Shown here: positions 23,491 through 35,765 of the stretch, piece by piece
Layout of the letters: every line of letters starts with the position of its first letter
Numbering within the stretch: position 1 is the first letter of the stretch
Origin: Oasisia sp. SBJ-2009
Taxonomy: Eukaryota > Annelida > Polychaeta > Sabellida > Siboglinidae
NCBI GenBank assembly: GCA_964017155.1
Contig: OZ024860.1
Coordinates: forward strand, 53,748,056 to 53,812,055
Direction: 5' to 3'
Length of the DNA stretch: 64,000 nucleotides
Made by a program: the position numbers and the translations under genes
The notes under the pieces: generated by a model
Seen by the model: the letters and a program-made list of their open reading frames with translations, nothing else
Databases searched by the model: none
Told to the model about the DNA's origin: nothing

Positions 23491-25856
23491 ATTATAATTG
23501 AATGAATTAATGTAATCAAGTATCAAATGTTGGCCAAAAATACTGATATAATAGCAACATTGAGGTGGGTCCGACTTGTACATAAGTGCCAAATAGGGAA
23601 ATAGTGACCGCTGCGCTTGCGACTGGCACAACTCGCGCTGTCTTTTCGACCTCAAAAGTTTGCCAAGACGCGCTGTATAAAAAACATAAATACGCGCAAG
23701 ATGATTATAATTGAATGAATTAATTTAATCAAGTAACAAATGTTGGCAAAAATACTGATATAATAGCAACATTGAGGTGGGTCCGACTTGTACATCAGTG
23801 CCAAATAGTGAAATACTGAACACAAATTGAGAGTATACGTGCTTTTATGAGAGAGTGCGCGTGAAGGTACGCGCCCGCAAGTGTAGGCATTGATGTACAA
23901 GTCGGGCCCACCTCAACTTTGGTATTATCACTGTATCTTTGCCAACATTTGATACTTGATTTTGTTAATTCAATCAATTATAATCATCTTGCGCATATTA
24001 ATGTTTTATATATAGCGCGTCTTAGCAGACTTTTGAGGTCGAAAAGACAGCGCGGTCGGCATAAACAAACTGTTCATCGCTCATTTCATATGCTCAGCGC
24101 AGTAACATGCACCGCTGCGCTTGCGACTGGCACAAGTCGCGCTGTCTTTTCGACCCCAAACGTTTGCCAAGACGCGCTGTTTATAAAACATAAATACGCG
24201 CAAGATGATTATAATTGAATGAATTAATTTAATCAAGTATCAAATGTTGGCCAAAAATAGTGATATAATAGCAACATTGAGGTGGGTCCGACTTGTACAT
24301 AAGTGCCAAATAGGGAAATAGTGACCGCTGCGCTTGCGACTGGCACAAATCGCGCTGTCTTTTCGACTTCAAAAGTTTGCCAAGACGCGCTGTTTATAAA
24401 ACATAAATACGCGCAAGATGATTATAATTGAATGAATTAATGTAATCAGGTATCGAATGTTGGCAAAAATACTGATATAATAGCAACTTTGAGGTGGGTC
24501 CGACTTGTACATAAGTGCCAAATAGTGAAATTCTGAAAACAAATTGAGAGTATACGTGCTTTTATGAGAGAGTGCGCGTGAAGGTACGCGCCCGCAAGTG
24601 TAGGCATTTATGTACAAGTCGGGCCCACCTCAATTTTGGTATTATAACTGTATCTTTGCCAACATTTGATACTTGATTTTGTTAATTCAATCAATTATAA
24701 TCATTTTGCGCATATTAATGTTTTATATATAGCGCGTCTTTGCAGACTTTTGAGGTCGAAAAGACAGCGTGGTCGGCATAAACAAACTGTTTATCGCTCA
24801 TTCCATATGCACAGCGCAGTAACATGAACCGCAGCGCTTGCGACTGGCACAAGTCGCGCTGTCTTTTCGACCTCAAAAGTTTGCCAAGACGCGCTGTTTA
24901 AAAAACATAAATACGCGCAAGATGATTATAATTGAATGAATTAATTTAATCAAGTATCAAATGTTGGCCAAAAATAGTGATATAATAGCAACATTGAGGT
25001 GGGTCCGACTTGTACATAAGTGCCAAATAGGGAAATAGTGACCGCTGCCCTTGCGACTGGCACAAATCGCGCTGTCTTTTCGACCTCAAAAGTTTGCCAA
25101 GACGCGCTGTTTATAAAACATAAATACGCGCAAGATGATTATAATTGAATTAATTAATTTAATCAAGTATCAAATGTTGGCCAAAAATAGTGATATAATA
25201 GCAACATTGAGGTGGGTCCGACTTGTACATATATGCACAGCGCAGTAACATGCACCGCTGCGCTTGCGACTGGCACAAATCGCGCTGTCTTTTCGACCTC
25301 AAAAGTTTGCCACGACGCGCTGTTTATAAAACATAAATACGCGCAAGATGATTATAATTGAATGAATTAATTTAATCAAGTATCAAATGTTGGCAAAAAT
25401 ACTGATATAATAGCAACTTTGAGGTGGGTCCGACTTGTACATAAGTGTCAAAAATAGTGAAATTCTGAAAACAAATTGAGAGTATACGTGCTTTTATGAG
25501 AGAGTGCGCGTGAAGGTACACGCCCGCAAGTGTAGGCATTGATGTACAAGTCGGGCCCACCTCAATTTTGGTATTATAACTGTATCTTTGCCAACATTTG
25601 ATACTTGATTTTGTTAATTCAATCAATTATAATCATTTTGCGCGTATTAATGTTTTATATATAGCGCGTCTTTGCAGACTTTTGAGGTCGAAAAGACAGC
25701 GTGGTCGGCATAAACAAACTGTTTATCGCTCATTCCATATGCACAGCGCAGTAACATGCACCGCTGCGCTTGCGACTGGCACAAATCGCGCTGTCTTTTC
25801 GACCTCAAAAGTTTGCCAAGACGCGCTGTTTATCAAACATAAATACGCGCAAGATG
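23491..25856 (+). repeat. Transition from homogeneous to diverged zone
   Basis: Units: S 23,491 (with AATGTAATCAAG), mixed long unit 23,704-24,207 (B-like first half, D-like A' with AACTTTGG, and L2 with GCTCAGCGCAG), S 24,208 (GACTTCAAAAG), D 24,421-24,924, S 24,925 (CTGCCCTTGCG), S2 25,138-25,350, D-like 25,351-25,856 (506 bp with AAGTGTCAAAAATAG). D units show CAACTTTGAGG, CAATTTTGG, CATTTTGCGC and CTTTGCAGAC. Confidence 0.88.
25138..25350 (+). repeat. Short unit S2
   Basis: 213 bp with a different fused spacer from S: GACTTGTACAT is followed directly by ATATGCACAGCGCAGTAACA from L2, with no L1 sequence. S and S2 differ only in a 23-bp block before ACCGCTGCGCTTGCG, yet have exactly the same length. 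Also has GAATTAATTAATTTAATC at its start and TTGCCACGACG near its end. Confidence 0.9.
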
Positions 25857-27077
25857 ATTATAATTGAATGAATTAATTTAATCAAGTATCAAATGTTGGC
25901 CAAAAATAGTGATATAATAGCAACATTGAGGTGGGTCCGACTTGTACATAAGTGCCAAATAGTGAAATTCTGAAAACAAATTGAGAGTATACGTGCTTTT
26001 ATGAGAGAGTGCGCGTGAAGGTACGCGCCCGCAAGTGTAGGCATTTATGTACAAGTCGGGCCCACCTCAATGTTGGTATTATAACTGTATCTTTGCCAAA
26101 ATTGATACTTGATTTTATTAATTCTATCAATTATAATGATCTTGCACATATTTATGTTTTATATACAGCGCGTCTTAGCAGACTTTTGAGGTCGAAAAGA
26201 CAGCGTGGTCGGCATAAACAAACTGTACATCGCTCATTCCATATGCACAGTGCAGTAACATGCACCGCAGCGCTTGCGACTGGCACAAGTCGCGCTGTCT
26301 TTTCGACCCCAAACGTTTGCCAAGACGCGCTGTTTATAAAACATAAATACGCGCAAGATGATTATAATTGAATGAATTAATTTAATCAAGTATCAAATGT
26401 TGGCCAAAAATACTGATATAATAGCAACATTGAGGTGGGTCCGACTTGTACATAAGTGCCAAATAGGGAAATAGTGACCGCTGCGCTTGCGACTGGCACA
26501 AATCGCGCTGTCTTTTCGACCTCAAAAGTTTGCCAAGACGCGCTGTTTATAAAACATAAATACGCGCAAGATGATTATAATTGAATGAATTAATTTAATC
26601 AAGTAACAAATGTTGGCAAAAATACTGATATAATAGCAACATTGAGGTGGGTCCGACTTGTACATCAGTGCCAAATAGTGAAATACTGAACACAAATTGA
26701 GAGTATACGTGCTTTTATGAGACAGTGCGCGTGAAGGTACGCGCCCGCAAGTGTAGGCATTCATGTACAAGTCGGGCCCACCTCAATGTTGGTATTATAA
26801 CTGTATCTTTGCCAATATTTGATACATGAATTTGTTAATTCAATCAATTATAATCATCTTGCGCATATTAATGTTTTATATACAGCGCGTCTTAGCAGAC
26901 ATTTGAGGTCGAAAAGACAGCGTGGTCGGCATAAACAAACTGTTTATCGCTCATTCCATATGCACAGCGCAGTAACATGCACCGCTGCGCTTGCGACTGG
27001 CACAAATCGCGCTGTCTTTTCGACCTCAAAAGTTTGCCAAGACGCGCTGTTTATAAAACATAAATACGCGCAAGATG
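25857..27077 (+). repeat. Island of outer-type HOR inside the D zone
   Basis: C1 25,857-26,360, S 26,361-26,573, B 26,574-27,077: together 1221 bp and practically identical to the homogeneous outer array, though flanked on both sides by D-type units. It looks like transferred or converted sequence rather than slow local evolution. Confidence 0.88.
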
Positions 27078-27582
27078 ATTATAATTGAATGAATTAATTT
27101 AATCAAGTATCAAAAGTTGGCCAAAAATAGTGATATAATAGCAACATTGAGGTGGGTCCGACTTGTACATAAGTGCCAAATAGTGAAATTCTGAAAACAA
27201 ATTGAGAGTATACGTGCTTTTATGAGAGAGTGCGCGTGAAGGTACGCGCCCGCAAGTGTAGGCATTTATGTACAAGTCGGGCCCACCTCAATTTTGGTAT
27301 TATAACTGTATCTTTTCCAACATTTGATACTTGATTTTGTTAATTCAATCAATTATAATCATCTTGCGCATATTAATGTTTTATATACAGCGCGTCTTAG
27401 CAGACTTTTGAGGTCGAAAAGACAGCGTGGTCGGCATAAACAAACTGTACATCGCTCATTCCATATGCACAGTGCAGTAACATGCACCGCAGCGCTTGCG
27501 ACTGGCACAAGTCGCGCTGTCTTTTCGACCCCAAACGTTTGCCAAGACGCGCTGTTTATAAAACATAAATACGCGCAAGATG
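27078..27582 (+). repeat. Hybrid long unit at the 715-bp indel
   Basis: 505 bp. The first part (CAAAAGTTGG at 27,111, TCTTTTCCAAC at 27,311) matches the right-arm unit 48,114-48,618. The last part (TATATACAGCGCG, ACTGTACATCGC, CCCCAAACG) matches the right-arm C-type unit 47,399-47,901. The switch falls in ATGTTTTATATA (27,376-27,387), present in both parents. The left arm is therefore the recombinant product, and the right arm retains both parent units. Confidence 0.9.
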
Positions 27583-28512
27583 ATTATAATTGAATGAATT
27601 AATTTAATCAAGTATCAAATGTTGGCCAAAAATACTGATATAATAGCAACATTGAGGTGGGTCCGACTTGTACATAAGTGCCAAATAGGGAAATAGTGAC
27701 CGCTGCGCTTGCGACTGGCACAAATCGCGCTGTCTTTTCGACCTCAAAAGTTTGCCAAGACGCGCTGTTTATAAAACATAAATACGCGCAAGATGATTAT
27801 AATTGAATGAATTAATTTAATCAAGTAACAAATGTTGGCAAAAATACTGATATAATAGCAACTTTGAGGTGGGTCCGACTTGTACATAAGTGCCAAATAG
27901 TGAAATTCTGAAAACAAATTGAGAGTATACGTGCTTTTATGAGAGAGTGCGCGTGAAGGTACGCGCCCGCAAGTGTAGGCATTTATGTACAAGTCGGGCC
28001 CACCTCAATTTTGGTATTATAACTGTATCTTTGCCAACATTTGATACTTGATTTTGTTAATTCAATCAATTATAATCATTTTGCGCATATTAATGTTTTA
28101 TATATAGCGCGTCTTTGCAGACTTTTGAGGTCGAAAAGACAGCGTGGTCGGCATAAACAAACTGTTTATCGCTCATTCCATATGCACAGCGCCGTAACAT
28201 GAACCGCAGCGCTTGCGACTGGCACAAGTCGCGCTGTCTTTTCGACCTCAAAAGTTTGCCAAGACGCGCTGTTTAAAAAACATAAATACGCGCAAGATGA
28301 TTATAATTGAATGAATTAGTTTAATCAAGTATCAAATGTTGGCCAAAAATAGTGATATAATAGCAACATTGAGGTGGGTCCGACTTGTACATAAGTGCCA
28401 AATAGGGAAATAGTGACCGCTGCCCTTGCGACTGGCACAAATCGCGCTGTCTTTTCGACCTCAAAAGTTTGCCAAGACGCGCTGTTTATAAAACATAAAT
28501 GCGCGCAAGATG

Positions 28513-28725
28513 ATTATAATTGAATTAATTAATTTAATCAAGTATCAAATGTTGGCCAAAAATAGTGATATAATAGCAACATTGAGGTGGGTCCGACTTG
28601 TACATATATGCACAGCGCAGTAACATGCACCGCTGCGCTTGCGACTGGCACAAATCGCGCTGTCTTTTCGACCTCAAAAGTTTGCCACGACGCGCTGTTT
28701 ATAAAACATAAATACGCGCAAGATG
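28513..28725 (+). repeat. Short unit S2
   Basis: Second S2 copy, preceded by an S unit (28,300-28,512) as at 25,138. The pair S-S2 followed by a D unit is thus duplicated at 24,925 and 28,300. Carries TTGCCACGACG like the first copy. Confidence 0.9.
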
Positions 28726-30450
28726 ATTATAATTGAATGAATTAATGTAATCAAGTATCGAATGTTGGCAAAAATACTGATATAATAGCAACTTTGAGGT
28801 GGGTCCGACTTGTACATAAGTGCCAAATAGTGAAATTCTGAAAACAAATTGAGAGTATACGTGCTTTTATGAGAGAGTGCGCGTGAAGGTACGCGCCCGC
28901 AAGTGTAAGCATTTATGTACAAGTCGGGCCCACCTCAATTTTGGTATTATAACTGTATCTTTGCCAACATTTGATACTTGATTTTGTTAATTCTATCAAT
29001 TATATTCATCTTGCGCATATTAATGTTTTATATACAGCGCGTCTTAGCAGACTTTTGAGGTCGAAAAGACAGCGCGGTCGGCATAAACAAACTGTTTATC
29101 GCTCATTCCATATGCACAGCGCAGTAACATGAACCGCAGCGCTTGCGACTGGCACAAGTCGCGCTGTCTTTTCGACCTCAAAAGTTTGCGAAGACGCGCT
29201 GTTTAAAAAACATAAATACGCGCAAGATGATTATAATTGAATGAATTAATGTAATCAAGTATCGAATGTTGGCAAAAATACTGATATAATAGCAACTTTG
29301 AGGTGGGTCCGACTTGTACATAAGTGCCAAATAGTGAAATTCTGAAAACAAATTGAGAGTATACGTGCTTTTATGAGAGAGTGCGCGTGAAGGTACGCGC
29401 CCGCAAGTGTAGGCATTTATGTACAAGTCGGGCCCACCTCAATTTTGGTATTATAACTGTATCTTTGCCAACATTTGATACTTGATTTTATTAATTCAAT
29501 CAATTATAATCATCTTGCGCATATTAATGTTTTATATATACCGCGTCTTAGCAGACTTTTGAGGTCGAAAAGACAGCGTGGTCGGCATAAACAAACTGTT
29601 TATCGCTCATTCCATATGCACAGTGCAGTAACATGCACCGCAGCGCTTGCGACTGGCACAAGTCGCGCTGTCTTTTCGACCTCAAAAGTTTGCCAAGACG
29701 CGCTGTTTATAAAACATAAATACGCGCAAGATGATTATAATTGAATGAATTAATTTAATCAAGTATCAAATGTTGGCCAAAAATACTGATATAATAGCAA
29801 CATTGAGGTGGGTCCGACTTGTACATAAGTGCCAAATAGGGAAATAGTGACCGCTGCGCTTGCGACTGGCACAAATCGCGCTGTCTTTTCGACTTCAAAA
29901 GTTTGCCAAGACGCGCTGTTTATAAAACATAAATACGCGCAAGATGATTATAATTGAATGAATTAATGTAATCAAGTATCGAATGTTGGCAAAAATACTG
30001 ATATAATAGCAACTTTGAGGTGGGTCCGACTTGTACATAAGTGCCAAATAGTGAAATTCTGAAAACAAATTGAGAGTATACGTGCTTTTATGAGAGAGTG
30101 CGCGTGAAGGTACGCGCCCGCAAGTGTAGGCATTTATGTACAAGTCGGGCCCACCTCAATTTTGGTATTATAACTGTATCTTTGCCAACATTTGATACTT
30201 GATTTTGTTAATTCAATCAATTATAATCATTTTGCGCATATTAATGTTTTATATATAGCGCGTCTTTGCAGACTTTTGAGGTCGAAAAGACAGCGTGGTC
30301 GGCATAAACAAACTGTTTATCGCTCATTCCATATGCACAGCGCAGTAACATGAACCGCAGCGCTTGCGACTGGCACAAGTCGCGCTGTCTTTTCGACCTC
30401 AAAAGTTTGCCAAGACGCGCTGTTTATAAAACATAAATACGCGCAAGATG

Positions 30451-30663
30451 ATTATAATTGAATTAATTAATTTAATCAAGTATCAAATGTTGGCCAAAAA
30501 TAGTGATATAATAGCAACATTGAGGTGGGTCCGACTTGTACATATATGCACAGCGCAGTAACATGCACCGCTGCGCTTGCGACTGGCACAAATCGCGCTG
30601 TCTTTTCGACCTCAAAAGTTTGCCAAGACGCGCTGTTTATAAAACATAAATACGCGCAAGATG
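30451..30663 (+). repeat. Short unit S2
   Basis: Third S2 copy, here following a D unit directly with no S before it, and ending with TTGCCAAGACG instead of TTGCCACGACG. The next unit begins ATTGTAATTG, a private variant mirrored near 44,310. Confidence 0.9.
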
Positions 30664-31167
30664 ATTGTAATTGAATGAATTAATGTAATCATGTATCAAA
30701 TGTTGGCAAAAATACTGATATAATAGCAACATTGAGGTGTGTCCGACTTGTACATAAGTGCCAAATAGTGAAATTCTGAAAACAAATTGATAGTATACGT
30801 GCTTTTATGAGAGAGTGCGCGTGAAGGTACGCGCCCGCAAGTGTAGGCATTTATGTACAAGTCGGGCCCACCTCAATGTTGGTATTATAACTGTATTTTT
30901 GCCAACATTTGATACTTGATTTTGTTAATTCTATCAATTATATTCATCTTGCGCATATTAATGTTTTATATACAGCGCGTCTTAGCAGACTTTTGAGGTC
31001 GAAAAGACAGCGCGGTCGGCATAAACAAACTGTTTATCGCTCATTCCATATGCACAGCGCAGTAACATGAACCGCAGCGCTTGCGACTGGCACAAGTCGC
31101 GCTGTCTTTTCGACCTCAAAAGTTTGCCAAGACGCGGTGTTTAAAAAACATAAATACGCGCAAGATG

Positions 31168-32391
31168 ATTATAATTGAATGAATTAATGTAATCAAGTAT
31201 CGAATGTTGGCAAAAATACTGATATAATAGCAACTTTGAGGTGGGTCCGACTTGTACATAAGTGCCAAATAGTGAAATTCTGAAAACAAATTGAGAGTAT
31301 ACGTGCTTTTATGAGAGAGTGCGCGTGAAGGTACGCGCCCGCAAGTGTAGGCATTTATGTACAAGTCGGGCCCACCTCAATTTTGGTATTACAACTGTAT
31401 CTTTGCCAACATTTGATACTTGATTTTGTTAATTCAATCAATTAAAATCATTTTGCGCATATTAATGTTTTATATATAGCGCGTCTTTGCAGACTTTTGA
31501 GGTCGAAAAGACAGCGTGGTCGGCATAAACAAACTGTTTATCGCTCATTCCATATGCACAGTGCAGTAACATGCACCGCAGCGCTTGCGACTGGCACAAG
31601 TCGCCCTGTCTTTTCGACCCCAAACGTTTGCCAAGACGCGCTGTTTATAAAACATAAATACGCGCAAGATGATTATAATTGAATGAATTAATTTAATCAA
31701 GTATCAAATGTTGGCCAAAAATAGTGATATAATAGCAACATTGAGGTGGGTCCGACTTGTACATAAGTGCCAAATAGAGAAATAGTGACCGCTGCGCTTG
31801 CGACTGGCACAAATCGCGCTGTCTTTTCGACCTCAAAAGTTTGCCAAGACGCGCTGTTTATAAAACATAAATACGCGCAAGATGATTATAATTGAATGAA
31901 TTAATTAATGTAATCAAGTATCGAATGTTGGCAAAAATACTGATATAATACAACTTTGAGATGGGTCCGACTTGTACATAAGTGCCAAATAGTGAAATTC
32001 TGAAAACAAATTGAGAGTATACGTGCTTTTATGAGAGAGTGCGCGTGAAGGTACGCGCCCGCAAGTGTAGGCATTTATGTACAAGTCGGGCCCACCTCAA
32101 TTTTGGTATTATAACTGTATCTTTGCCAACATTTGATACTTGATTTTGTTAATTCAATCAATTATAATCATTTTGCGCATATTAATGTTTTATATATAGC
32201 GCGTCTTTGCAGACTTTTGAGGTCGAAAAGACAGCGTGGTCGGCATAAACAAACTGTTTATCGCTCATTCCATATGCACAGTGCAGTAACATGCACCGCA
32301 GCGCTTGCGACTGGCACAAGTCGCGCTGTCTTTTCGACCTCAAAAGTTTGCCAAGACGCGCTGTTTATAAAACATAAATACGCGCAAGATG
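31168..32391 (+). repeat. 1224-bp inner block, copy 1
   Basis: D with GTCGCCCTGTC (31,168-31,671), S with AATAGAGAAATAG (31,672-31,884), D' (31,885-32,391, 507 bp). D' has an extra AATT at its start (GAATTAATTAATGTAATC), lacks a G in TAATACAACTTTG, and has GAGATGGG. These linked markers define the block. Private to this copy: ATTAAAATCA near 31,441 and ATTACAACTG near 31,387. Confidence 0.9.
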
Positions 32392-33824
32392 ATTATAATT
32401 GAATGAATTAATTTAATCAAGTATCAAATGTTGGCCAAAAATAGTGATATAATAGCAACATTGAGGTGGGTCCGACTTGTACATAAGTGCCAAATAGGGA
32501 AATAGTGACCGCTGCGCTTGCGACTGGCACAAATCGCGCTGTCTTTTCGACTTCAAAAGTTTGCCAAGACGCGCTGTTTATAAAACATAAATACGCGCAA
32601 GATGATTATAATTGAATGAATTAATGTAATCAAGTATCGAATGTTGGCAAAAATACTGATATAATAGCAACTTTGAGGTGGGTCCGACTTGTACATAAGT
32701 GCCAAATAGTGAAATTCTGAAAACAAATTGAGAGTATACGTGCTTTTATGAGAGAGTGCGCGTGAAGGTACGCGCCCGCAAGTGTAGGCATTTATGTACA
32801 AGTCGGGCCCACCTCAATTTTGGTATTATAACTGTATCTTTGCCAACATTTGATACTTGATTTTGTTAATTCAATCAATTATAATCATTTTGCGCATATT
32901 GATGTTTTATATATAGCGCGTCTTTGCAGACTTTTGAGGTCGAAAAGACAGCGTGGTCGGCATAAACAAACTGTTTATCGCTCATTCCATATGCACAGCG
33001 CAGTAACATGAACCGCAGCGCTTGCGACTGGCACAAGTCGCGCTGTCTTTTCGACCTCAAAAGTTTGCCACGACGCGCTGTTTATAAAACATAAATACGC
33101 GCAAGATGATTATAATTGAATGAATTAATTTAATCAAGTAACAAATGTTGGCAAAAATACTGATATAATAGCAACATTGAGGTGGGTCCGACTTGTACAA
33201 CAGTGCCAAATAGTGAAATACTGAACACAAATTGAGAGTATACGTGCTTTTATGAGAGAGTGCGCGTGAAGGTACGCGCCCGCAAGTGTAGGCATTTATG
33301 TACAAGTCGGGCCCACCTCAATTTTGGTATTATAACTGTATCTTTGCCAACATTTGATACTTGATTTTGTTAATTCAATCAATTATAATCATCTTGCGCA
33401 TATTAATGTTTTATATATAGCGCGTCTTAGCAGACTTTTGAGGTCGAAAAGACAGCGTGGTCGGCATAAACAAACTGTTTATCGCTGATTCCATATGCAC
33501 AGTGCAGTAACATGCACCGCAGCGCTTGCGACTGGCACAAGTCGCGCTGTCTTTTCGACCTCAAAAGTTTGCCAAGACGCGCTGTTTATAAAACATAAAT
33601 ACGCGCAAGATGATTATAATTGAATGAATTAATTTAATCAAGTATCAAATGTTGGCAAAAATAGTGATATAATAGCAACATTGAGGTGGGTCCGACTTGT
33701 ACATAAGTGCCAAATAGGGAAATAGTGACCGCTGCGCTTGCGACTGGCACAAATCGCGCTGTCTTTTCGACCTCAAAAGTTTGCCAAGACGCGCTGTTTA
33801 TAAAACATAAATACGCGCAAGATG
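32392..33824 (+). repeat. Inner linker S-D-D-S
   Basis: S 32,392 (GACTTCAAAAG), D 32,605, long unit 33,109-33,612 with a B-like L1 start (GTACAACAGTG, AATACTGAACAC) and a D-like remainder, S 33,613-33,824. The last S is 212 bp because it has TTGGCAAAAATAG in place of TTGGCCAAAAATAG. CGCTGATTCC at 33,484 differs from the mirror partner. Confidence 0.87.
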
Positions 33825-35048
33825 ATTAAAATTGAATGAATTAATGTAATCAAGTATCGAATGTTGGCAAAAATACTGATATAATAGCAACTTTGAGGTG
33901 GGTCCGACTTGTACATAAGTGCCAAATAGTGAAATTCTGAAAACAAATTGAGAGTATACGTGCTTTTATGAGAGAGTGCGCGTGAAGGTACGCGCCCGCA
34001 AGTGTAGGCAATTATGTACAAGTCGGGCCCACCTCAATTTTGGTATTATAACTGTATCTTTGCCAACATTTGATACTTGATTTTATTAATTCAATCAATT
34101 ATAATCATCTTGCGCATATTAATGTTTTATATATACCGCGTCTTAGCAGACTTTTGAGGTCGAAAAGACAGCGTGGTCGGCATAAACAAACTGTTTATCG
34201 CTCATTCCATATGCACAGTGCAGTAACATGCACCGCAGCGCTTGCGACTGGCACAAGTCGCCCTGTCTTTTCGACCCCAAACGTTTGCCAAGACGCGCTG
34301 TTTATAAAACATAAATACGCGCAAGATGATTATAATTGAATGAATTAATTTAATCAAGTATCAAATGTTGGCCAAAAATAGTGATATAATAGCAACATTG
34401 AGGTGGGTCCGACTTGTACATAAGTGCCAAATAGAGAAATAGTGACCGCTGCGCTTGCGACTGGCACAAATCGCGCTGTCTTTTCGACCTCAAAAGTTTG
34501 CCAAGACGCGCTGTTTATAAAACATAAATACGCGCAAGATGATTATAATTGAATGAATTAATTAATGTAATCAAGTATCGAATGTTGGCAAAAATACTGA
34601 TATAATACAACTTTGAGATGGGTCCGACTTGTACATAAGTGCCAAATAGTGAAATTCTGAAAACAAATTGAGAGTATACGTGCTTTTATGAGAGAGTGCG
34701 CGTGAAGGTACGCGCCCGCAAGTGTAGGCATTTATGTACAAGTCGGGCCCACCTCAATTTTGGTATTATAACTGTATCTTTGCCAACATTTGATACTTGA
34801 TTTTGTTAATTCAATCAATTATAATCATTTTGCGCATATTAATGTTTTATATATAGCGCGTCTTTGCAGACTTTTGAGGTCGAAAAGACAGCGTGGTCGG
34901 CATAAACAAACTGTTTATCGCTCATTCCATATGCACAGTGCAGTAACATGCACCGCAGCGCTTGCGACTGGCACAAGTCGCGCTGTCTTTTCGACCTCAA
35001 AAGTTTGCCAAGACGCGCTGTTTATAAAACATAAATACGCGCAAGATG
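33825..35048 (+). repeat. 1224-bp inner block, copy 2
   Basis: D 33,825-34,328, S 34,329-34,541, D' 34,542-35,048, with the same linked markers as the other copies. Its D has TATATACCGCGTC and GGCAATTATG, and starts ATTAAAATTG, which the right-arm partner does not share. Confidence 0.9.
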
Positions 35049-35765
35049 ATTATAATTGAATGAATTAATTTAACCAAGTATCAAATGTTGGCCAAAAATA
35101 GTGATATAATAGCAACATTGAGGTGGGTCCGACTTGTACATAAGTGCCAAATAGGGAAATAGTGACCGCTGCGCTTGCGACTGGCACAAATCGCGCTGTC
35201 TTTTCGACTTCAAAAGTTTGCCAAGACGCGCTGTTTATAAAACATAAATACGCGCAAGATGATTATAATTGAATGAATTAATGTAATCAAGTATCGAATG
35301 TTGGCAAAAATACTGATATAATAGCAACTTTGAGGTGGGTCCGACTTGTACATAAGTGCCAAATAGTGAAATTCTGAAAACAAATTGAGAGTATACGTGC
35401 TTTTATGAGAGAGTGCGCGTGAAGGTACGCGCCCGCAAGTGTAGGCATTTATGTACAAGTCGGGCCCACCTCAATTTTGGTATTATAACTGTATCTTTGC
35501 CAACATTTGATACTTGATTTTGTTAATTCAATCAATTATAATCATTTTGCGCATATTAATGTTTTATATATAGCGCGTCTTTGCAGACTTTTGAGGTCGA
35601 AAAGACAGCGTGGTCGGCATAAACAAACTGTTTATCGCTCATTCCATATGCACAGTGCAGTAACATGCACCGCAGCGCTTGCGACTGGCACAAGTCGCGC
35701 TGTCTTTTCGACCTCAAAAGTTTGCCAAGACGCGCTGTTTATAAAACATAAATACGCGCAAGATG
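35049..35765 (+). repeat. Inner linker S-D
   Basis: S 35,049-35,261 (GACTTCAAAAG) and D 35,262-35,765. TTTAACCAAGTA at 35,071 is a left-arm-only variant; the right partner keeps the usual T. Confidence 0.87.

Larger units (their letters stand above)
27583..31167 (+). repeat. D-unit zone with S and S2
   Basis: S 27,583, D 27,796, S 28,300, S2 28,513, D 28,726, D 29,230, S 29,734 (GACTTCAAAAG), D 29,947, S2 30,451, D 30,664-31,167. D units vary between CTTTGCAGAC and CTTAGCAGAC and between CAATTTTGG and CAATGTTGG. Several have TTTAAAAAACATAAA where others have TTTATAAAACAT. Private markers include ACCGCGTC near 29,540 and GGTGTGTCCGAC near 30,736. Confidence 0.88.

Noticed and set aside
28300..28725. 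Independent array of S2 units
   Set aside because: S2 occurs only singly, never in tandem with itself, in three places per arm. It is a variant unit, not a separate satellite.
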